A DNA stretch of 64,000 bases, from contig CP126194.1 of NCBI GenBank assembly GCA_030272155.1, forward strand, positions 5,819,501 through 5,883,500. The letters run 5' to 3'. Of this stretch, positions 45,230 through 58,420 are shown one piece after another. The stretch is from Tetradesmus obliquus. Its lineage: Eukaryota > Chlorophyta > Chlorophyceae > Sphaeropleales > Scenedesmaceae. The notes below the pieces were generated by a model. The model did not search any database and had not been told where the DNA came from. It saw only the letters and a program-made list of their open reading frames with translations. Numbering within the stretch: position 1 is the first letter of the stretch; each line of letters starts with the position of its first letter. A program made the position numbers and the translations under genes.

Positions 45230-47378
45230 AGATGGTGTCGCTGGTGGCCTGCCATGATGGCTCCCATGCAGCATCCATCGGCACTGACGGCTGCCTGCGC
45301 CTGTGGTCACTGGCCACTGGCGCATGCATCTCTAGCCAGGTGGGCAGGTGCTGCCAGCATCAATCTGTTGTCGGCGGTGCACAAGAACAGTCTAAGTGAC
45401 TGTTTGGTAGCAACCGTGTGTGATGGGTGTACGCGCAGCGTTGCTGATGTAGCAGCGGCAGCTGTCAGCTGCAGGTTGCGCCTTCATCTGGTACGCTCTG
45501 CCTCCTGCACTGCAGTGCTGAACCCCTGCTGAAAATGCTGCATACGCACGTGTCTGTGATTCGGCTTGTGTGTGTCCGGCTGGTGACTGCTGTGTGGAGG
45601 CTGGCCATGAATCCTCTCTTGTGCACGTTGCCTGTGCTGAGCACTGTTAGTTATGTTGCATTCATGTGTGTGTGTTGTGCTGGCGGTTCTGCTGTGCTGT
45701 GTGCAGGCCGGCCATGCCGCGCCACCGCAGGCGCTGGTGATGGTCAACGACTCGTCACGTGCATTCAGCAGCGCGGGTGACAGGAGCATCGTGGCGTGGG
45801 ACTTGCAGGTAGGCGCGTGGTGACGCCTGATGCTGAAAGAGCGGCTGCTGCTGCTGCTGCTGCTGCTGCTGCGCTTTGGGGTTGTCGTGCTGTCGCCCCA
45901 AGGCGGACGTTACAACCAATGATCAGGGACGCTGCTGGTTCGTGGTTGCGTTTATAGTGGATCATCAGCATTGTGCACAGCTGCCACAGACAAGCTACCA
46001 ACACAATGCTGTGTATTGTGACTTTATCCAAGCATTAGTAATCGCTGTTCTCGTGTGTGTGCTGCTGCCGCTGCCTGCAATGCTTGGTGTGCCTTGTCCA
46101 TGCAGACGGGCGCGCCCTCCATCTGCCTGCCAGCTAAGCAAGGCAGCCGCACAAAGTGCACACACGTCTCCGCAGATGGCAGCACCGCAGTGTTACTCCT
46201 ATTTGACAGCAGCTTTGCGATCTACGACGCGCGCAGCGGCAAGCTCAAGTGCCAGCTCATGCAGCGCGGCGACAGGGACGCGCAGCGCGTGCACAGCGGC
46301 GGCGTGAACGCGGTGTACCTGACCGCGGACGGCAGCAGGGCTGTCAGCGTGAGCAAGGACGCCACGGCGCGCGTGTGGGACACCAGCACGGGCCAGTGCA
46401 CGCTGGTGCTGCAGGTGCGTGTGGTGTCAGCTGTGCTGTGCAATGCAGACATCCAGCTAGGCAGCTGCAGTCACACGGTGCGGTTGCAGCTGCCTGCTCG
46501 TCCACCAAATGCAGTGCTGCGTTGTGTCCTCGTCCCTTGCCACTGACCAGCTGATACCCTCCTCTGCCACCATCCTACTTGTAACATGTCTGCTGCCGCT
46601 GAACCGCTGCCGTATCGCTGATCCACATCTGCAGGGCCATGAGGACAGCGTGCATGCAGCAGTCATCAGCTCAGATGAGCGGCTGCTGGCCACGGCCAGC
46701 TACGACTGCACGGTGCGAGTGTGGGACCTTGCCAGCGGCGACTGCCTGAAGGTACTGCAGCACACAGACCCAGTGCTGCGCGTGGCGTTCTCACCCGCTG
46801 CTGCTGCTGCTGCTGCTGCTGCAAGCCCCGGCAGCAGCAGGCAGTATGGCCAGGCTCCTGCTGCGAGGCTTGTCACTGCCTGTGAGGGCCGCGCATTGTG
46901 GCTGTGGGATGTGGAAAGTGGTGCATGCATTGCTGCGCTTGGGGAGCATAAGGAGGCTGTGACGTCTGCTGCATTCAGCCCTGATGGCGCCTGGCTGGCA
47001 TCCACCAGCCAGGACCGCAGTGTGCTAGTGTGGGAAGCAGCGACAGGCAGGCTGGCGGGGCTGTATGTCGGGGACGCTGCAATGCTGTGCTGCTGCTTTG
47101 CAGTGCGCGGCGTGGATGCAGCAGCATCAGCACAAGCTGGTAAGATGGCGCAGCTGTCACTTGGCAGGCAGCAGCAGGAGGGGGAGGCGGGTGGTGAGCA
47201 GGCAGCAGCAGCAGCAGCAGCAGCTGCTGAGCCGGGCAGCCGCAACAGCAGGAGCAGCGCCAGGAGCAGCAGCAGCAGCAGCAAGGCCAATGAGCCGCTG
47301 ATTGTGCCGCACGCAGGCGGGCTCACGCTGTGCGTGGGTGATGCAAGCGGCTGTGTGCATTTCATTGACTGCCTGTGA
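37882..47378 (+). CDS. STAND-like WD40 protein: winged helix plus two beta-propellers (18 exons)
   Basis: Exons: 37882-37978, 38206-38257, 38497-38549, 38796-39587, 39901-40142, 40311-40538, 40799-40894, 41500-42075, 42373-42590, 42851-42972, 43178-43440, 43708-43919, 44216-44342, 44669-44815, 45232-45339, 45707-45808, 46106-46414, 46635-47378. All phases agree and give 1495 residues. Residues 1-330 are Ser/Gly/Ala-rich and disordered. Residues ~332-520 (LPPDLADMYRRLAVLLPQAP, LQLWGV, then WHQAVLNIY) resemble the winged-helix and helical region that follows the NTPase of NB-ARC/NACHT proteins. From ~682 onward 15-16 WD repeats are visible (TASDDGTVQVWD, TASHDGTARVWD, TVSDDQTARVWE, SGSVDGTAQVWD, TASYDCTVRVWD, STSQDRSVLVWE), enough for two propellers. 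No P-loop or Walker B is seen, so the ATPase appears missing. Probable role: scaffold or sensor; partners unknown. Confidence 0.85.
40876..41067 (+). repeat. Exon end plus donor copied into the intron, with a G-run
   Basis: The end of exon 7 (ACTTCAGGAGCTACCTGCAG|GTG, 40877-40897) recurs at 41044-41066 with two substitutions inside the following intron. Between them lies an uninterrupted run of about 22 G (40932-40953), flanked by GCTTTG direct repeats. Confidence 0.85.
42776..42850 (+). repeat. (CTG)24 tract ending at a splice acceptor
   Basis: Twenty-four CTG units followed at once by CAG and the start of WD40 exon 10 at 42851. It is the longest of the CTG tracts that serve as the pyrimidine region of an acceptor in this window. 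Confidence 0.95.
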
Positions 47379-50300
47379 GGTTTGTCACGTATGGCGTGTT
47401 GACTGCATCGGCTATGGGCTCAGCTGACCAGTCATGAGCTGGGGCCGGCCGTTGGTCAGGGTTTTCGTGTTCAAGTATGGTCCAAACAGTGTGGGATAGT
47501 GCTTGCATGGCTGCTTGGTGGGTTGTTTGTTGAATACCCAGGCTTCCTTGTGCATGTTTGAATGGTGTCGAGGTGTGAGCCAGTTTTCCCGGAGGAGCTG
47601 AGGCAAACAAACTCTGGAAGTGTACTGGCTGGGAGCCGCTGAATGTTTGTGCGTGCTGCTTGTGCGACATCTGATTGGCTGCAGTGTTTCCATGTTGTGC
47701 CTGCTGCAGCTGTGCGTGCGTTTGTTGCCAACACTCCCCCGATGGTCCCTGGTTGTGTTTCAACAGGTTTAGCCTTGACATGGTTCAAGTGATTGACATG
47801 ATGCCGCATGTGATGGGTTTGTGAGGCTGTTGCGTCACATTGCTGCTATCTGCGGCCTGGCATATGCAACTTATGCTGTTGCAGATGTGCATCAACTACT
47901 GCAACGCTGGTTTCACACCCTCACCGAGGCTGTGCAGTGGCAGCCGTACGCGTGGACCGCCTCTCGTGTGGTGCTACTTTCACTGACAAGGCTGATTTTG
48001 GAATCGAGTCTACACCCAGTTGATTCGTAGTGTGACTGCTGCGGCGCACTACGATCATATGCCTAAACAGGCAAGGTTGTACCCTGCAAACACAGGAGGT
48101 GATGGTTTGCTGCATGGCTCGTTTCAGCGAGAGCTGGGCTTGCTGAGGAGCATGAGGATGCACGCCTGCGTCACATGTGACTGCAAAGTGCTGCGCAACG
48201 TGCTTATGTGTGCTGCGCAGTGTGCTTATGCGAGCACATGCAGCAGCTATCACTGCAACTGTGTGCTGCCCACCTGCGCAGTTGTGTCTGCTGGCCAGCC
48301 ACTGGCTGACTGCTTGTTGACACCTGTTAGTCTGATCGGTTTACGTCTTTTTGAATTGATGCCGTGGGTGCTTGACTGCCTGCAGCATTGTAACTGCTGT
48401 TGGCGTTGGTTGCCGTGGATTGTGCCGCTGTTGTCTTCTCGCTGCACTGCAGCAGACAGCTGGTGGCGGCATGCTGTTGTGACGCTTGGCGGTTTGTGCA
48501 TTGAGTAGGGCCCTTGAGTGGTCTCATTTGCAAGCCACATACTCGCAGCCGGCTGCGCCACCGTCGGGTATGGTGGTGTGCAGCCTGCACAGCAGACTCT
48601 GCACTGCTGTCGTGGGCTGTGGCTTTGAGTTTTGGGTCTTGAGATTCTGTGCTCTGCATTGTCTTTGGAGCCTTGCTGTTTTTTGAGTGCATTGCGGTTG
48701 TACCACCGACGCACACTAGAGTGTCAGCAGCGCGCAACTGATGCTGGAAGACTGCGCTGGAACAGCAGGCCGGCAGCTGCGGCAGCGGGGCAGAACACAC
48801 CCCATGATTGGGCACAGCTTGAATGGATCAGCTGTGCGAGCTGGTGCTGTTGAATGCAGCGTGCACCCTTTGCGCTGCCTTTTGCTATGCGAGTGGCTTG
48901 CAGTGTACTGAGTTGCGCGTGGTGTTCAGGTCGCCTGCATAATTTGCAGGACTGCACAGTTTGCAGGACTGGTGTGGGCAGCTCATGGTGTGTGGATGCA
49001 TGTCACACGGTCTGTTTGGCTCCCAGACCCCTTGGCTATCTTTTCAGAGCTGCAATGCACAGTTGCCTAACTGTTGAGGGTGCTTGGACTGCTCTGCAAT
49101 GTCTTGGTGCAGTGAGCAGAGAAGCCGTTGTGTGTGCTGTGTGCAGCTTCGTGCTGCAGGGCCTGCTGCAGCAGCCTCGACGTGCCCTACCACCGGCACA
49201 CGACTGTTGCAGAAGCCTTTTCGCTAGGCTGGCTGCTCTGTCATGTGCGGGCGTGTTTGTGTTTTGCCAAGCTGGCTGCATGCCAGCAGTAGCAGGAGCA
49301 GCAGCAGCAGCTACATCTTGCCATGGGGCTGCTTTGGGTGGCCTGGTGTGCGGTGCCTGCCATAAGTGTGGTGAGCTGTGGGAGCTGCAAGCTGTGGCAG
49401 TGGTGCTGGACAGCTTATGGTGTGCTGCAGTGTGCTGCTGGTGGAGCTGCTGTGCGCCAGCCGCGGTGTGCTGCTGGTGGAGCTGCTGTGCGCCAGCCAT
49501 CACAGTGGCTTGCTGCTGCTGTGATGTCTGTGCATAGCCACGCCGAGAGCCAGCAGACACTGCTTGGCTTGCGAGTTGTGAAGCGGTGCCAACAATATGC
49601 CGTTTGCTGTTGATTTGGACTACACGCATCTGTTTGTGTGCGGCGTGTGCGAGCGCATCTGGTTGTCAGTGGCGGTGGCAGAAGGAGGGGGGCAAGGGGG
49701 GTGCCTTGGAGTACCGATAATGCATTGTGAAGAGGCCCTTTTGAGCAAGGGCAGGGCAGTCTGATCCCCCAAGAGGCGCAGTGCTGTGTTTGCAGTGCAC
49801 GCATTTGCCTCTGGCACTTGCACATGCATCCAATGCTTGCGTTGTGTGGCGTGCCTTGGCCTGCTGCTGACTGATGTGTGTGGCAGGGATCAGCAGAGCA
49901 CGCCTCCTGCAGTGCCTGGGTACTTGCACATGCATCCACTGCTGCTGCTGCTGCTCATCCGGAAGTCTGGGAACCGGCTGCAGCGGTGTACCTCTTTCTC
50001 CAACTGCTCCTGCGATTGCTGCTTGCGGACAACCCAGCAGGCACCTGCTGCAGGCTGCTCCCATTCAGATATAACCGAGGAGGCAGCAGGTCCAAAACAT
50101 GGGTATATGTGGCTGCTCAGTCATGCAGTGTGTGAAGTAAGGCACGGGAAGTTGAATCAGCGAAAGTACGCAAACTACTGCGGTGGGCATGTCTCGAGCA
50201 AGAGCAGGCCTGCGGTGGGCATGTCTCGAGCAAGAGCAGGCCTGCGGTGGGCATGTCTCGAGCAAGAGCAGGCCTGCGGTGGGCATGTCTTGAGCAAGAG

Positions 50301-53300
50301 CAGGCCTGCGGTGGGCATGTCTTGAGCAAGAGCAGGCCTGCGGTGGGCATGTCTTGAGCAAGAGCGGGTCTGCGGTGGGCATGTCTTGAGCAAGAGCAGG
50401 CCTGCGGTGGGCATGTCTTGAGCAAGAGCAGGTCTGCTGCAGCAAACAGTGCTCAGCACACAACGCCTGCTGCAGCAGGGAAGGGGTCATTTGACTCGCT
50501 GCAGAGGGGGCTCAGTTTTGGCATGTGGCTGTGAAACCGAGTGGGCAGCGCAGTGTGCCGCACCCTCCCATGCTTTGGCGGCTGTTTGTGCCAGCAGTCA
50601 AAGGTGCGTGCCGCAGCGCAACGCATGCCATGTATGTTGTGATGGATCTTCCACATCTCAGGCCGCATTTTGTGCGATGTGCAATGGCACCCGGGGCGAT
50701 GTGTTGCATAGGCGAGGCAAGGCCAGAGTTTGTGACCTTGGCAAAAGGTTGCCTGCACAGGAGGGCTTTCTTGTGGTGAGAACCGGCAGGACGCCTTGCC
50801 TATGGCTGTTTTTGCAGGCAACAGCAGTGGTGCAGTCGGCGTTTCGAGTCATGTTGGAGTGCATTGGAATGGGCGCCAGCTGCACCTGTGGTGATGCAAC
50901 TGGGAAGCGGTGTTGAGGAGATATCTCCTGCAGATCTGTTTTAGGCTCCGAAAATCTGTTGATTCTGCCTGGCAGGTTGCATGTGATGTGGCCTTGTCAC
51001 CTTGTTGGCAAGCAGGCGGCACGATAGTGGTGCTGCTTCAGCTATGGGGTATGGGGTGCAAGGCCATACTATGGAAATGCTATGGACATGCGTCTGCAAA
51101 GGGAGCATGCAGCAGCTGCAGCGCCGGCTTGCTGCTGTTATGGGCTGCTGCAGTTGACAGCTGGCATGTTCTGCATATGCTGTGCACCACGGGCAGATGT
51201 TGTTATGCAGGGCATGCAGCTTGGGCCTGCGGTTGACCCTCATCTTTCGTGTTCCAAGGGTGGTCAGGTGCAGCCTCCACAAGGTTAAGGGCCGAGGTTG
51301 TACAGCAGGCGTTGGCTGGGCACATTGATGATCAGTTCGATGGATGCACGTACACACTGCAGGACAGGGCTGGCGACTGCTGCGCCCAAAGCCTGCACAG
51401 CTGTCAAAGCACCTGCTGCCAGCTGCGGCGTGCGTTGCAGGGGTTGTGGTTGAAGCCAGTTATCAGCAGAGTGTACATGAGGCGCTACTCCCGGGTGCTG
51501 TGATTGGTGTTACGCTCACAGCATGGATGGCTTATGAGTGAACCCGGTAGTCGGTTGTGCTCCCCACTCTGTGCATGTGTCTTGTGATGTGCTGTCTGCG
51601 GGGTGTTCAGGTGTGTGTATGCAGCAATGCCAGTGTGCAAGGCCTATTCGCATTGGTGCTGCCGAATGGCGCAACAGGGGCTCTGCGGGCCTGCTGTAGC
51701 TATCTGGCCGGATGGGTGCTTTTGTGCTTTGTCTACTTGCATTCAGCCCAGCCGCACCACCTCAACGTGGTTATTTTCGATTTTGCTTACTTTTCCATCC
51801 CGCCACTTTTTGTTGAATGCACAGCCATGCCTGACGGCTTCTCTTGCAGCTTTGACCACCCATCTGCTGCTAGCTGGATACCTGTGTGCTGTGTTGAAAA
51901 CCCCAATGTGCAAACATCCCTAGTACTGTTGGTTTGAATGGCAGCTTGATCAGGGTATCTTGACAGATTGTGTGTCGCTGAATCTATAGGCTGCACTTGT
52001 CACATGGCTTTCTCATGCCTGCAAGCACGCTTCACACATGGCGTGGCGCAGCAGCGATTGGTGACATACTCACCGTGTGCGTGTGCGGGCTGTTCTGCCA
52101 TGCCACATTGGCTGGCAGGGCGGTGGGCTTAAACTAATTGAGTAAATGCTGCAGCAGCTGTGCTTGGGCTGACGTGTGCAACAATGCAGTCGCCACGGTT
52201 GCAGCGCGTGATGGCACCTGCAGTGCAGTCAGGCTGGGGTGCAGGGTGCGGTTTGAAGTGGATGGTGCTCCAGCAATGCAATTACTGCTGCTGCAGGAGG
52301 TGTCACAACACATGCTGTGCCTGATCATGTTGGTGCCAGGCTGCGGCAGCTGTGCCAGGGTTGCAGGGATGCACAGTATCATAACGGCTTGGATGCTTTG
52401 CTGCTGTCGATGTGACCTGCTGCAACGGGGCGATTTCAGCACTGTGCACTCTATATCCGGTTGTTGCTCCTGCTCCTGACTTGAAGGCATGGCATGAGTT
52501 GTGTTATATGCCTGTCTCAACGTGTGCGTTAGCCTGGGGTTTCTGGAATCCAGGAGCCGCATGAATCCGTCTGTTTCATGCTCGTCACTTTGACGCTTGT
52601 TGGTACGGCCAGCATCCTGCTACTCTGTTGACCAGTGCATGCAGCCGGCACTTGCGGCAGTTTGCCGCTGCTTTTTGTGTGGGTGTGCCCTACAAGGAAG
52701 TGCTGTCACATTTTCTGAAACCTTAACAGACGTACCAGATGACTTCAGCATCAGAGTATTATGTTGCCACAGTGGCAATGCCACTGGCATGCGAGGCACT
52801 AAGGGGATGCTGACATATATGGCAACGCATAGACATTGCTGCATTGTGGGAGTTGGCAGCATCCTGCACAGAGCTCTCAGAGCAGGGCAGGCTGCCTTGA
52901 CAGGGCCACCGTAGCCTGTAATGTTACATGTGATGTGTCGCATGACGAGTGCCACCAACTCGAAGTTGCTGATTTGGTATCATGCAGTTTGCAGATGCTG
53001 CCACCCCGCTGGCACTTAGAGCTGTAGAACACAGTTGTTGAAGTTTCCATCACGATGTGTGTGACTTCAACTGCGCTGCCCGTCTGTGCTGGCCCCACGG
53101 GCGAAAAAGCTTGTGCAAGGGCCTTGCAGGACTTCCTCTGAGCGGGAACACGAAGTCCTGCTCGGCAGCTACAGCTGAAGACAAAAGGAATGCCCCATTG
53201 TTTGGTTAAAGAGGTTGAAAGGGTCCGGCAGGGGCATCTGTTGCCCTTGATCGTACCAACTGCTGCGCAGACCATGCAGGTGGGTGACATGTCAGCACAC

Positions 53301-54113
53301 CATTATGTCACGCACACAGCCGCGGCTCCCTTCCCCTCTTACAGCGCCAAACTGCGACAACAATGGTTACTAGCAAACCTTTTCATCATCGTCCGTCGTA
53401 AAGCGAGACGTAGGCGTAGCTTTGGGTGGGGGCACCGCGCTCGAAACAGGCTGAGGGCGTCGCAGGTTCGATAGAACTGACGTATCTCAGCTCATTCATG
53501 AACGTATGTCTTTCTCAGTGCTCTAGCAAAACCTTAACAGCTGATTACGCTCACGTCTAATGTCGGTTGTGTGTTCATGACCAAATGTGTGGAGTTACCC
53601 ACCTGATCACTCTTGTTTAGGAATTGTTGGGGGAAACCAGTTCACACTACGCTTCGGAAGAACAACAGGGCGAGCTCCTGCAGTTGACTGAAGCCAAGGA
53701 AGTGCGCAGGTGCGCACCCTTTCCCCAGCAGCCTCGTCGTCCTTGAACCTGCCTCTGTGCATACACATTGCTTCTGGAGGTCGTTGTTGATCGTTGTCCA
53801 TGCTCACTGGCTGAGGTACTGCATGAGCTGCCTGAGGATACCTGAGAGTGTCTACCACTTGCTTGTGTTCTGGCGGTGCTCGGCTGCGCTGGACGTGCCT
53901 TTTCACGCGTTCAGCTCTCATACATCCACTCTGGCACAGCTGCACCATGCCGGCCTTTCCCACGGTTGTTGCTGCTTCAACCCATGCCTTTGTCTACTGC
54001 ACTGTCCTGCAGGCTCATCACTACAGACACAGCACACCTCGCCAACGCAGCTAAAAGCCTCGCAGCTCTTCTTTTAGTGGAGACTATACAGCACGTTTGT
54101 GAGCACAGCAGGC
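47379..54113. other. 6.7-kb gene-poor region
   Basis: No exon chain that I can support. Cys/Trp-rich frames such as 48854-49537 arise from local duplications (a TGCTGGTGGAGCTGCTGTGC unit repeated at 49436-49500) and lack any family signature. A 32-bp minisatellite lies at 50181-50436. The first part is presumably the WD40 3' UTR, and the last part the promoter of the acyl-CoA synthetase gene. Confidence 0.45.
50181..50436. repeat. Eight-copy 32-bp minisatellite
   Basis: Units start at 50181, 50213, 50245, 50277, 50309, 50341, 50373 and 50405. The unit begins CGGTGGGCATGTCT and ends AAGAGCAGGCCTG, with a C/T variant at one site that divides the array into a left block (TCTCGAGC) and a right block (TCTTGAGC). 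Since 32 is not a multiple of three, the peptide frames across it cycle and are not coding. Confidence 0.97.
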
Positions 54114-54566
54114 ATGACCAAGCTGCTGGTGGAGCTGGCCCCAGGCAGGCCTGCTTCGGGTGAAGTGCCAGAGGCAGGGCCAACATACACAGTGGCCACA
54201 AGCCCTGATGGCATCCACAGGCCAGCAGGCATCAACACCTGCTACGACCTGTTCAAGTGAGGGCTGGGCACGCGGCGTTGCGTGTTGCTGCTCAGCGCTG
54301 ATGATGTGTGCGTGTGCAGGTTGCGCCGTGGCAGTTGCCTGCAGCAGTTGCAGCAACAGACGGAACACATGCAGCGCAGCTGCGACTGCAGCAGCCAGGA
54401 TCAACTCACTATGATCAACAGTCGCACCTGCTGTGGCAGCCTTGTGTGTCTGCCCGTCCTGCAAGTGCATGGCAGCAGTGCTCAGCTGCCTGCCCGGTGG
54501 TGCTGGCTGGGGCTTGCAGGAAAGCCGTGCACTGCCTCAGGCGCATCTGCACTCCATATATGCATG

Positions 54567-54623
<57 letters not shown>

Positions 54624-54775
54624 AGGGCATCTGCTGAGAAGTATGCAGATCAGGATTGCCTAGGAAGCAGGGCTGTAGGGCCTGACGGCAAGCCTGGGCC
54701 CTACAAGTTCATCACCTACAGAGAAGCCTTCCAGCTGGCGTGCCAGGTGCGCTGGACTGCGCCGCAGTGCAGTTC

Positions 54776-54806
<31 letters not shown>

Positions 54807-55613
54807 GGCTGCCAGCACTCTGCAGTTTGGAGCACCTGGCAGTGCGCGCGGCGCAGCACAAGCCATAGCGCCCACTGCTGCATTGCCGGATGGGTGCCAG
54901 TGCACTGGCCCTCAACAGATGCTGCATGCAAGCACTGCTGCATGCAGCAGTGGGGCGTATGCCCTACAGTTGCCAGCAGCAACGGCAGCAGCAGGGTGGT
55001 GCAGCTGCTGCAGGGCAGAGCAACAGCAGCACTTCAGGCCATCCAGCAACGCTTTCACAGGCCATCATGACAGAGGTGCTGCTGCTGCTGCTTGGATATG
55101 CCTGCAGGCTGGCTCTGCCTTCTTGCACCTGGGGTTGAAGCCCAAGGATAGGCTGGGCGTGTTTGGCCCCAACTGCATCGAGTGGATGGTCAGCATGCAG
55201 GTGAGCCATTGAGCCTGGTATTTATGGCTGATGCTTGTTTTATGGCTGATGCTTGTGATTGGTTCAGCATGCAGGTGAGACTGCGGCTGCTGACGCACGG
55301 CAGATGCGTGGCTTGAAGGTACGTACCTGTTACATCTCTGTTACAATGTTTCCCTGCAGGGCTGCAACCGCACCAGCCTGCAGTGCGTGCCGCTGTACGA
55401 CACGCTGGGTGACAAGGCCATCGAGTATGTGCTGGGCCACAGCGAGGCCAAGTTTGTGGTGGCGGCTGGCGCCAAGCTGGCGGGGCTGGCCAAGAGCCTC
55501 AAGGGCGTCAAGGGGCAGCTGCTGGGCGTGGCTTACTGGGGGGAGGCGCCACAGGAGGCCCAAAACGTGAGCTGCTGCTGCTGCAGCTGCTGCTGCTGGA
55601 GCTGCTGCTGCCG

Positions 55614-55644
<31 letters not shown>

Positions 55645-57372
55645 TGCTGGAGCTGCATTCAGCGCATGCATAGTAGCAGCTATGAGTTTGGCTGGGGCGT
55701 GCAGCGCCTGCATTGCCAGCAGTGCAGTTGGCCGGTCCACAGCATGTTTGATATGCCTGCTTGTGCCAATCCAAAGCGCTAACATGAATGAAGTGGTACA
55801 TCACTTGCTTTACCTGCTTGTGTAGAAATCGTTGGTCACTTGCTCGCTTTGAGCACGCCTGTGCATGTGTATGTCCTGCTGCAGGCCATCACTGCTGCTG
55901 GCGTGAAGCTGCTGAGCTGGCAGCAGCTGCTGCAGCTGGGCGCCGACAACCCGCGCGATGAGGTGCCTCCCTCAGCGCAGGACCTGTGCACCATCATGTA
56001 CACCAGCGGCACCACAGGTGCGTGCACGCTGTGTGTTATGCTGTGTTGTCGTGGTGTCGTGCACAGCAGCAGCAGCAGCAGGACTGGCAGGCAGGTGGCA
56101 GCAGCCGCTTTTTGTGTCTCCCTTTGCATGCACGATGTGCTCACCGCTGCCTTCCAACTCTAGCTGCATGACATGCCGTGCATCTGCTGCTGCTGCTGCT
56201 GCCGCCGCCGCTGCTGCCACCACCGCAGGCAACCCCAAGGGCGTGATGCACAGCCACGGCGGGGTCATGTCCATGGTGGAGAGCATGCGCGAGTTCCTGG
56301 ACGGCCAGGGCATGAAGGTGCAGCCGCGCGACGTGTACTTCTCATTCCTCACGCTGGCACACATCTTCGACAGGTGCGGGGCCTGCCATACATCACAAAC
56401 GTCAGCTCAGCTGTGCATACGCTTGGTTGGGGTTATTGCGGTAATGTGCACAGTATGGTGAAGCAGGCGGACAGACAGATTCGGCAGTGTGGCGCGCGGC
56501 GTGTATCTGCAGCTGCTGCCATGTGGTGGTGGAGCAGCTAGCCGGGCGGCGGTGGACGCTTGAAACAGTAGTGGATGGTTGTACGCTAAGCAGACAGGCC
56601 GTGCTCGCCTCTTGCACAAGCGCGGCTGCGGCTACGGGCGTCTGAGTTTATGCGCACAGTGTGGTCGAGCGGGCGGCGTTGCGGCGGTTTGGCGTGTTCA
56701 GCTTTATTAGTTGCGGTCTGGTCGAGAGGGTGCTGATGCTGGGTGTAGCCATCGGCTGCTGCAGCGGTGACACTGGTTGATGACATTGCATAGAATTCAG
56801 TGCATGTGTGCCTGCTGCTTTCACCGCAACATTGCTGGTTGGGCCGGAGGGTGGTGGAGGAGATGGTGCTGTTCCTGGGGGCAGCCATGCAGACTGCTCC
56901 ACACTTCGTGGCAAGTCCTTCTGTTGGGCCTTCTGCTGTCGTGTTGGCCGCAGGATGGTTGAGGAGATGGTGCTGTTCCTGGGCGCCGCCGTCCGCGCCT
57001 ACCTGACACTTTTCTCTGTGTGCTGCTCAACAGAGGTGCAAACCCAATCAACTGCAAATTGTGTGTTGCGCGCATCGGCTCCAGGGTGGTGGAGGAGGTG
57101 GTGCTGTTCCTGGGGGCCACCATCCGCTGCACTCCTGAACACTGCTGCACTGTGCCTCATGTTTGCCGCAGGGTGGTAGAGGAGATGGTGCTGTTCCTGG
57201 GCGCCGCGGTGGGCTACTACAGCGGCGACACGCGGCGGCTGCTGGACGACGCCAAGGAGCTGCGGCCCACCGTGTTTGCGGGCGTGCCGCGCGTGTACGA
57301 GCGCGTGTACAGCGGCGTGCTGGACAAGGTGCGGCGTGCTGTGGCGGGCTGCTTGTGAGTGGAGCATGAGCT

Positions 57373-57412
<40 letters not shown>

Positions 57413-58380
57413 TCTTGGTCACATCAGCTGCGTTGCAGATGGTGGAAGCGCGTGTACAGCGGCGTGCTGGACAAGGTGCGCGGCGGCTGCTTGTGTGTGG
57501 AGCATGGGCTGCAGCAGCAGCAGCATTCTTGGTCACATCAGCTGCGTTGCGGATGGTGGAAGCGCGTGTACAGCGGCGTGCTGGACAAGGTGCGCGGCGG
57601 CTGCTTGTGTGTGGAGCATGGGCTGCAGCAGCAGCTATCGTTCTTGGTCACAGCAGCTGCGTTGCAGATGGTGGAAGCGCGTGTACAGCGGCGTGCTGGA
57701 CAAGGTGCGCGGCGGCTGCTTGTGTGTTGAGCATGGGCTGCAGCAGCAGCTATCGTTCTTGGTCACAGCAGCTGCATCACATATGGTGAAAGCGTGTGTA
57801 CAGCGGCGTGCTGGACAAGGTGCGCGGCGGCTGCTTGTGTGTGGAGCATGGGCTGCAGCAGCAGCTATCGTTCTTGGTCACAGCAGCTGCATCACATATG
57901 GTGAAAGCGTGTGTACAGCGGCGTGCGGACAAGGTGCTGCTGCTTGTGTGTGGAGCACGCACTGCAGTAGCAGCTGTCACTCTTTGTCACAGCAGCTGCA
58001 CTACAGATGATGACAGCGCGTGTAAAGCGGCGTGGACAAGGTGTGCCAGCTGCTTGTGTGGCACAAACACGCTGCAGGTGTGTCTGCAGCACAGCAGGAA
58101 ACAAACAGCAAGTAATTATGGTGCCAGCAGCTGCATGGGATGGGGCTGATCTGTTATATCACCACCAGCCCAAGACGTTGTGTTGCCATGTATTCCTGTT
58201 TTGGCTGCTGCCTGGCTGCACAGGTTGAGAAGGCGGGCTCAAGGCTGCTATGTTCATGTGCTTACTCAAGCGCTGCTGCTGCTGCCACTACTGCTGCTAG
58301 TGCTACAGGTCAAAGAAGGCTGGCGGGCTCAAGGCTGCATGTTGATGTGTTGGCCTGAGCGCTGCTGCTGCTGCTGCTGC

Positions 58381-58420
<40 letters not shown>

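Noticed and set aside
48854-49537. 227-codon Cys/Trp-rich plus-strand frame
   Set aside because: Composition follows from T/G-rich repeats and a local duplication; no motif, signal peptide or splice structure supports it.
50181-50436. CRISPR-like regular array
   Set aside because: The 32-bp units are directly contiguous with no unique spacers, and the context is eukaryotic nuclear DNA.
53395-53475. tRNA-like B-box (GGTTCGATAGAAC)
   Set aside because: No matching A-box, no cloverleaf pairing and no acceptor stem could be formed by eye.
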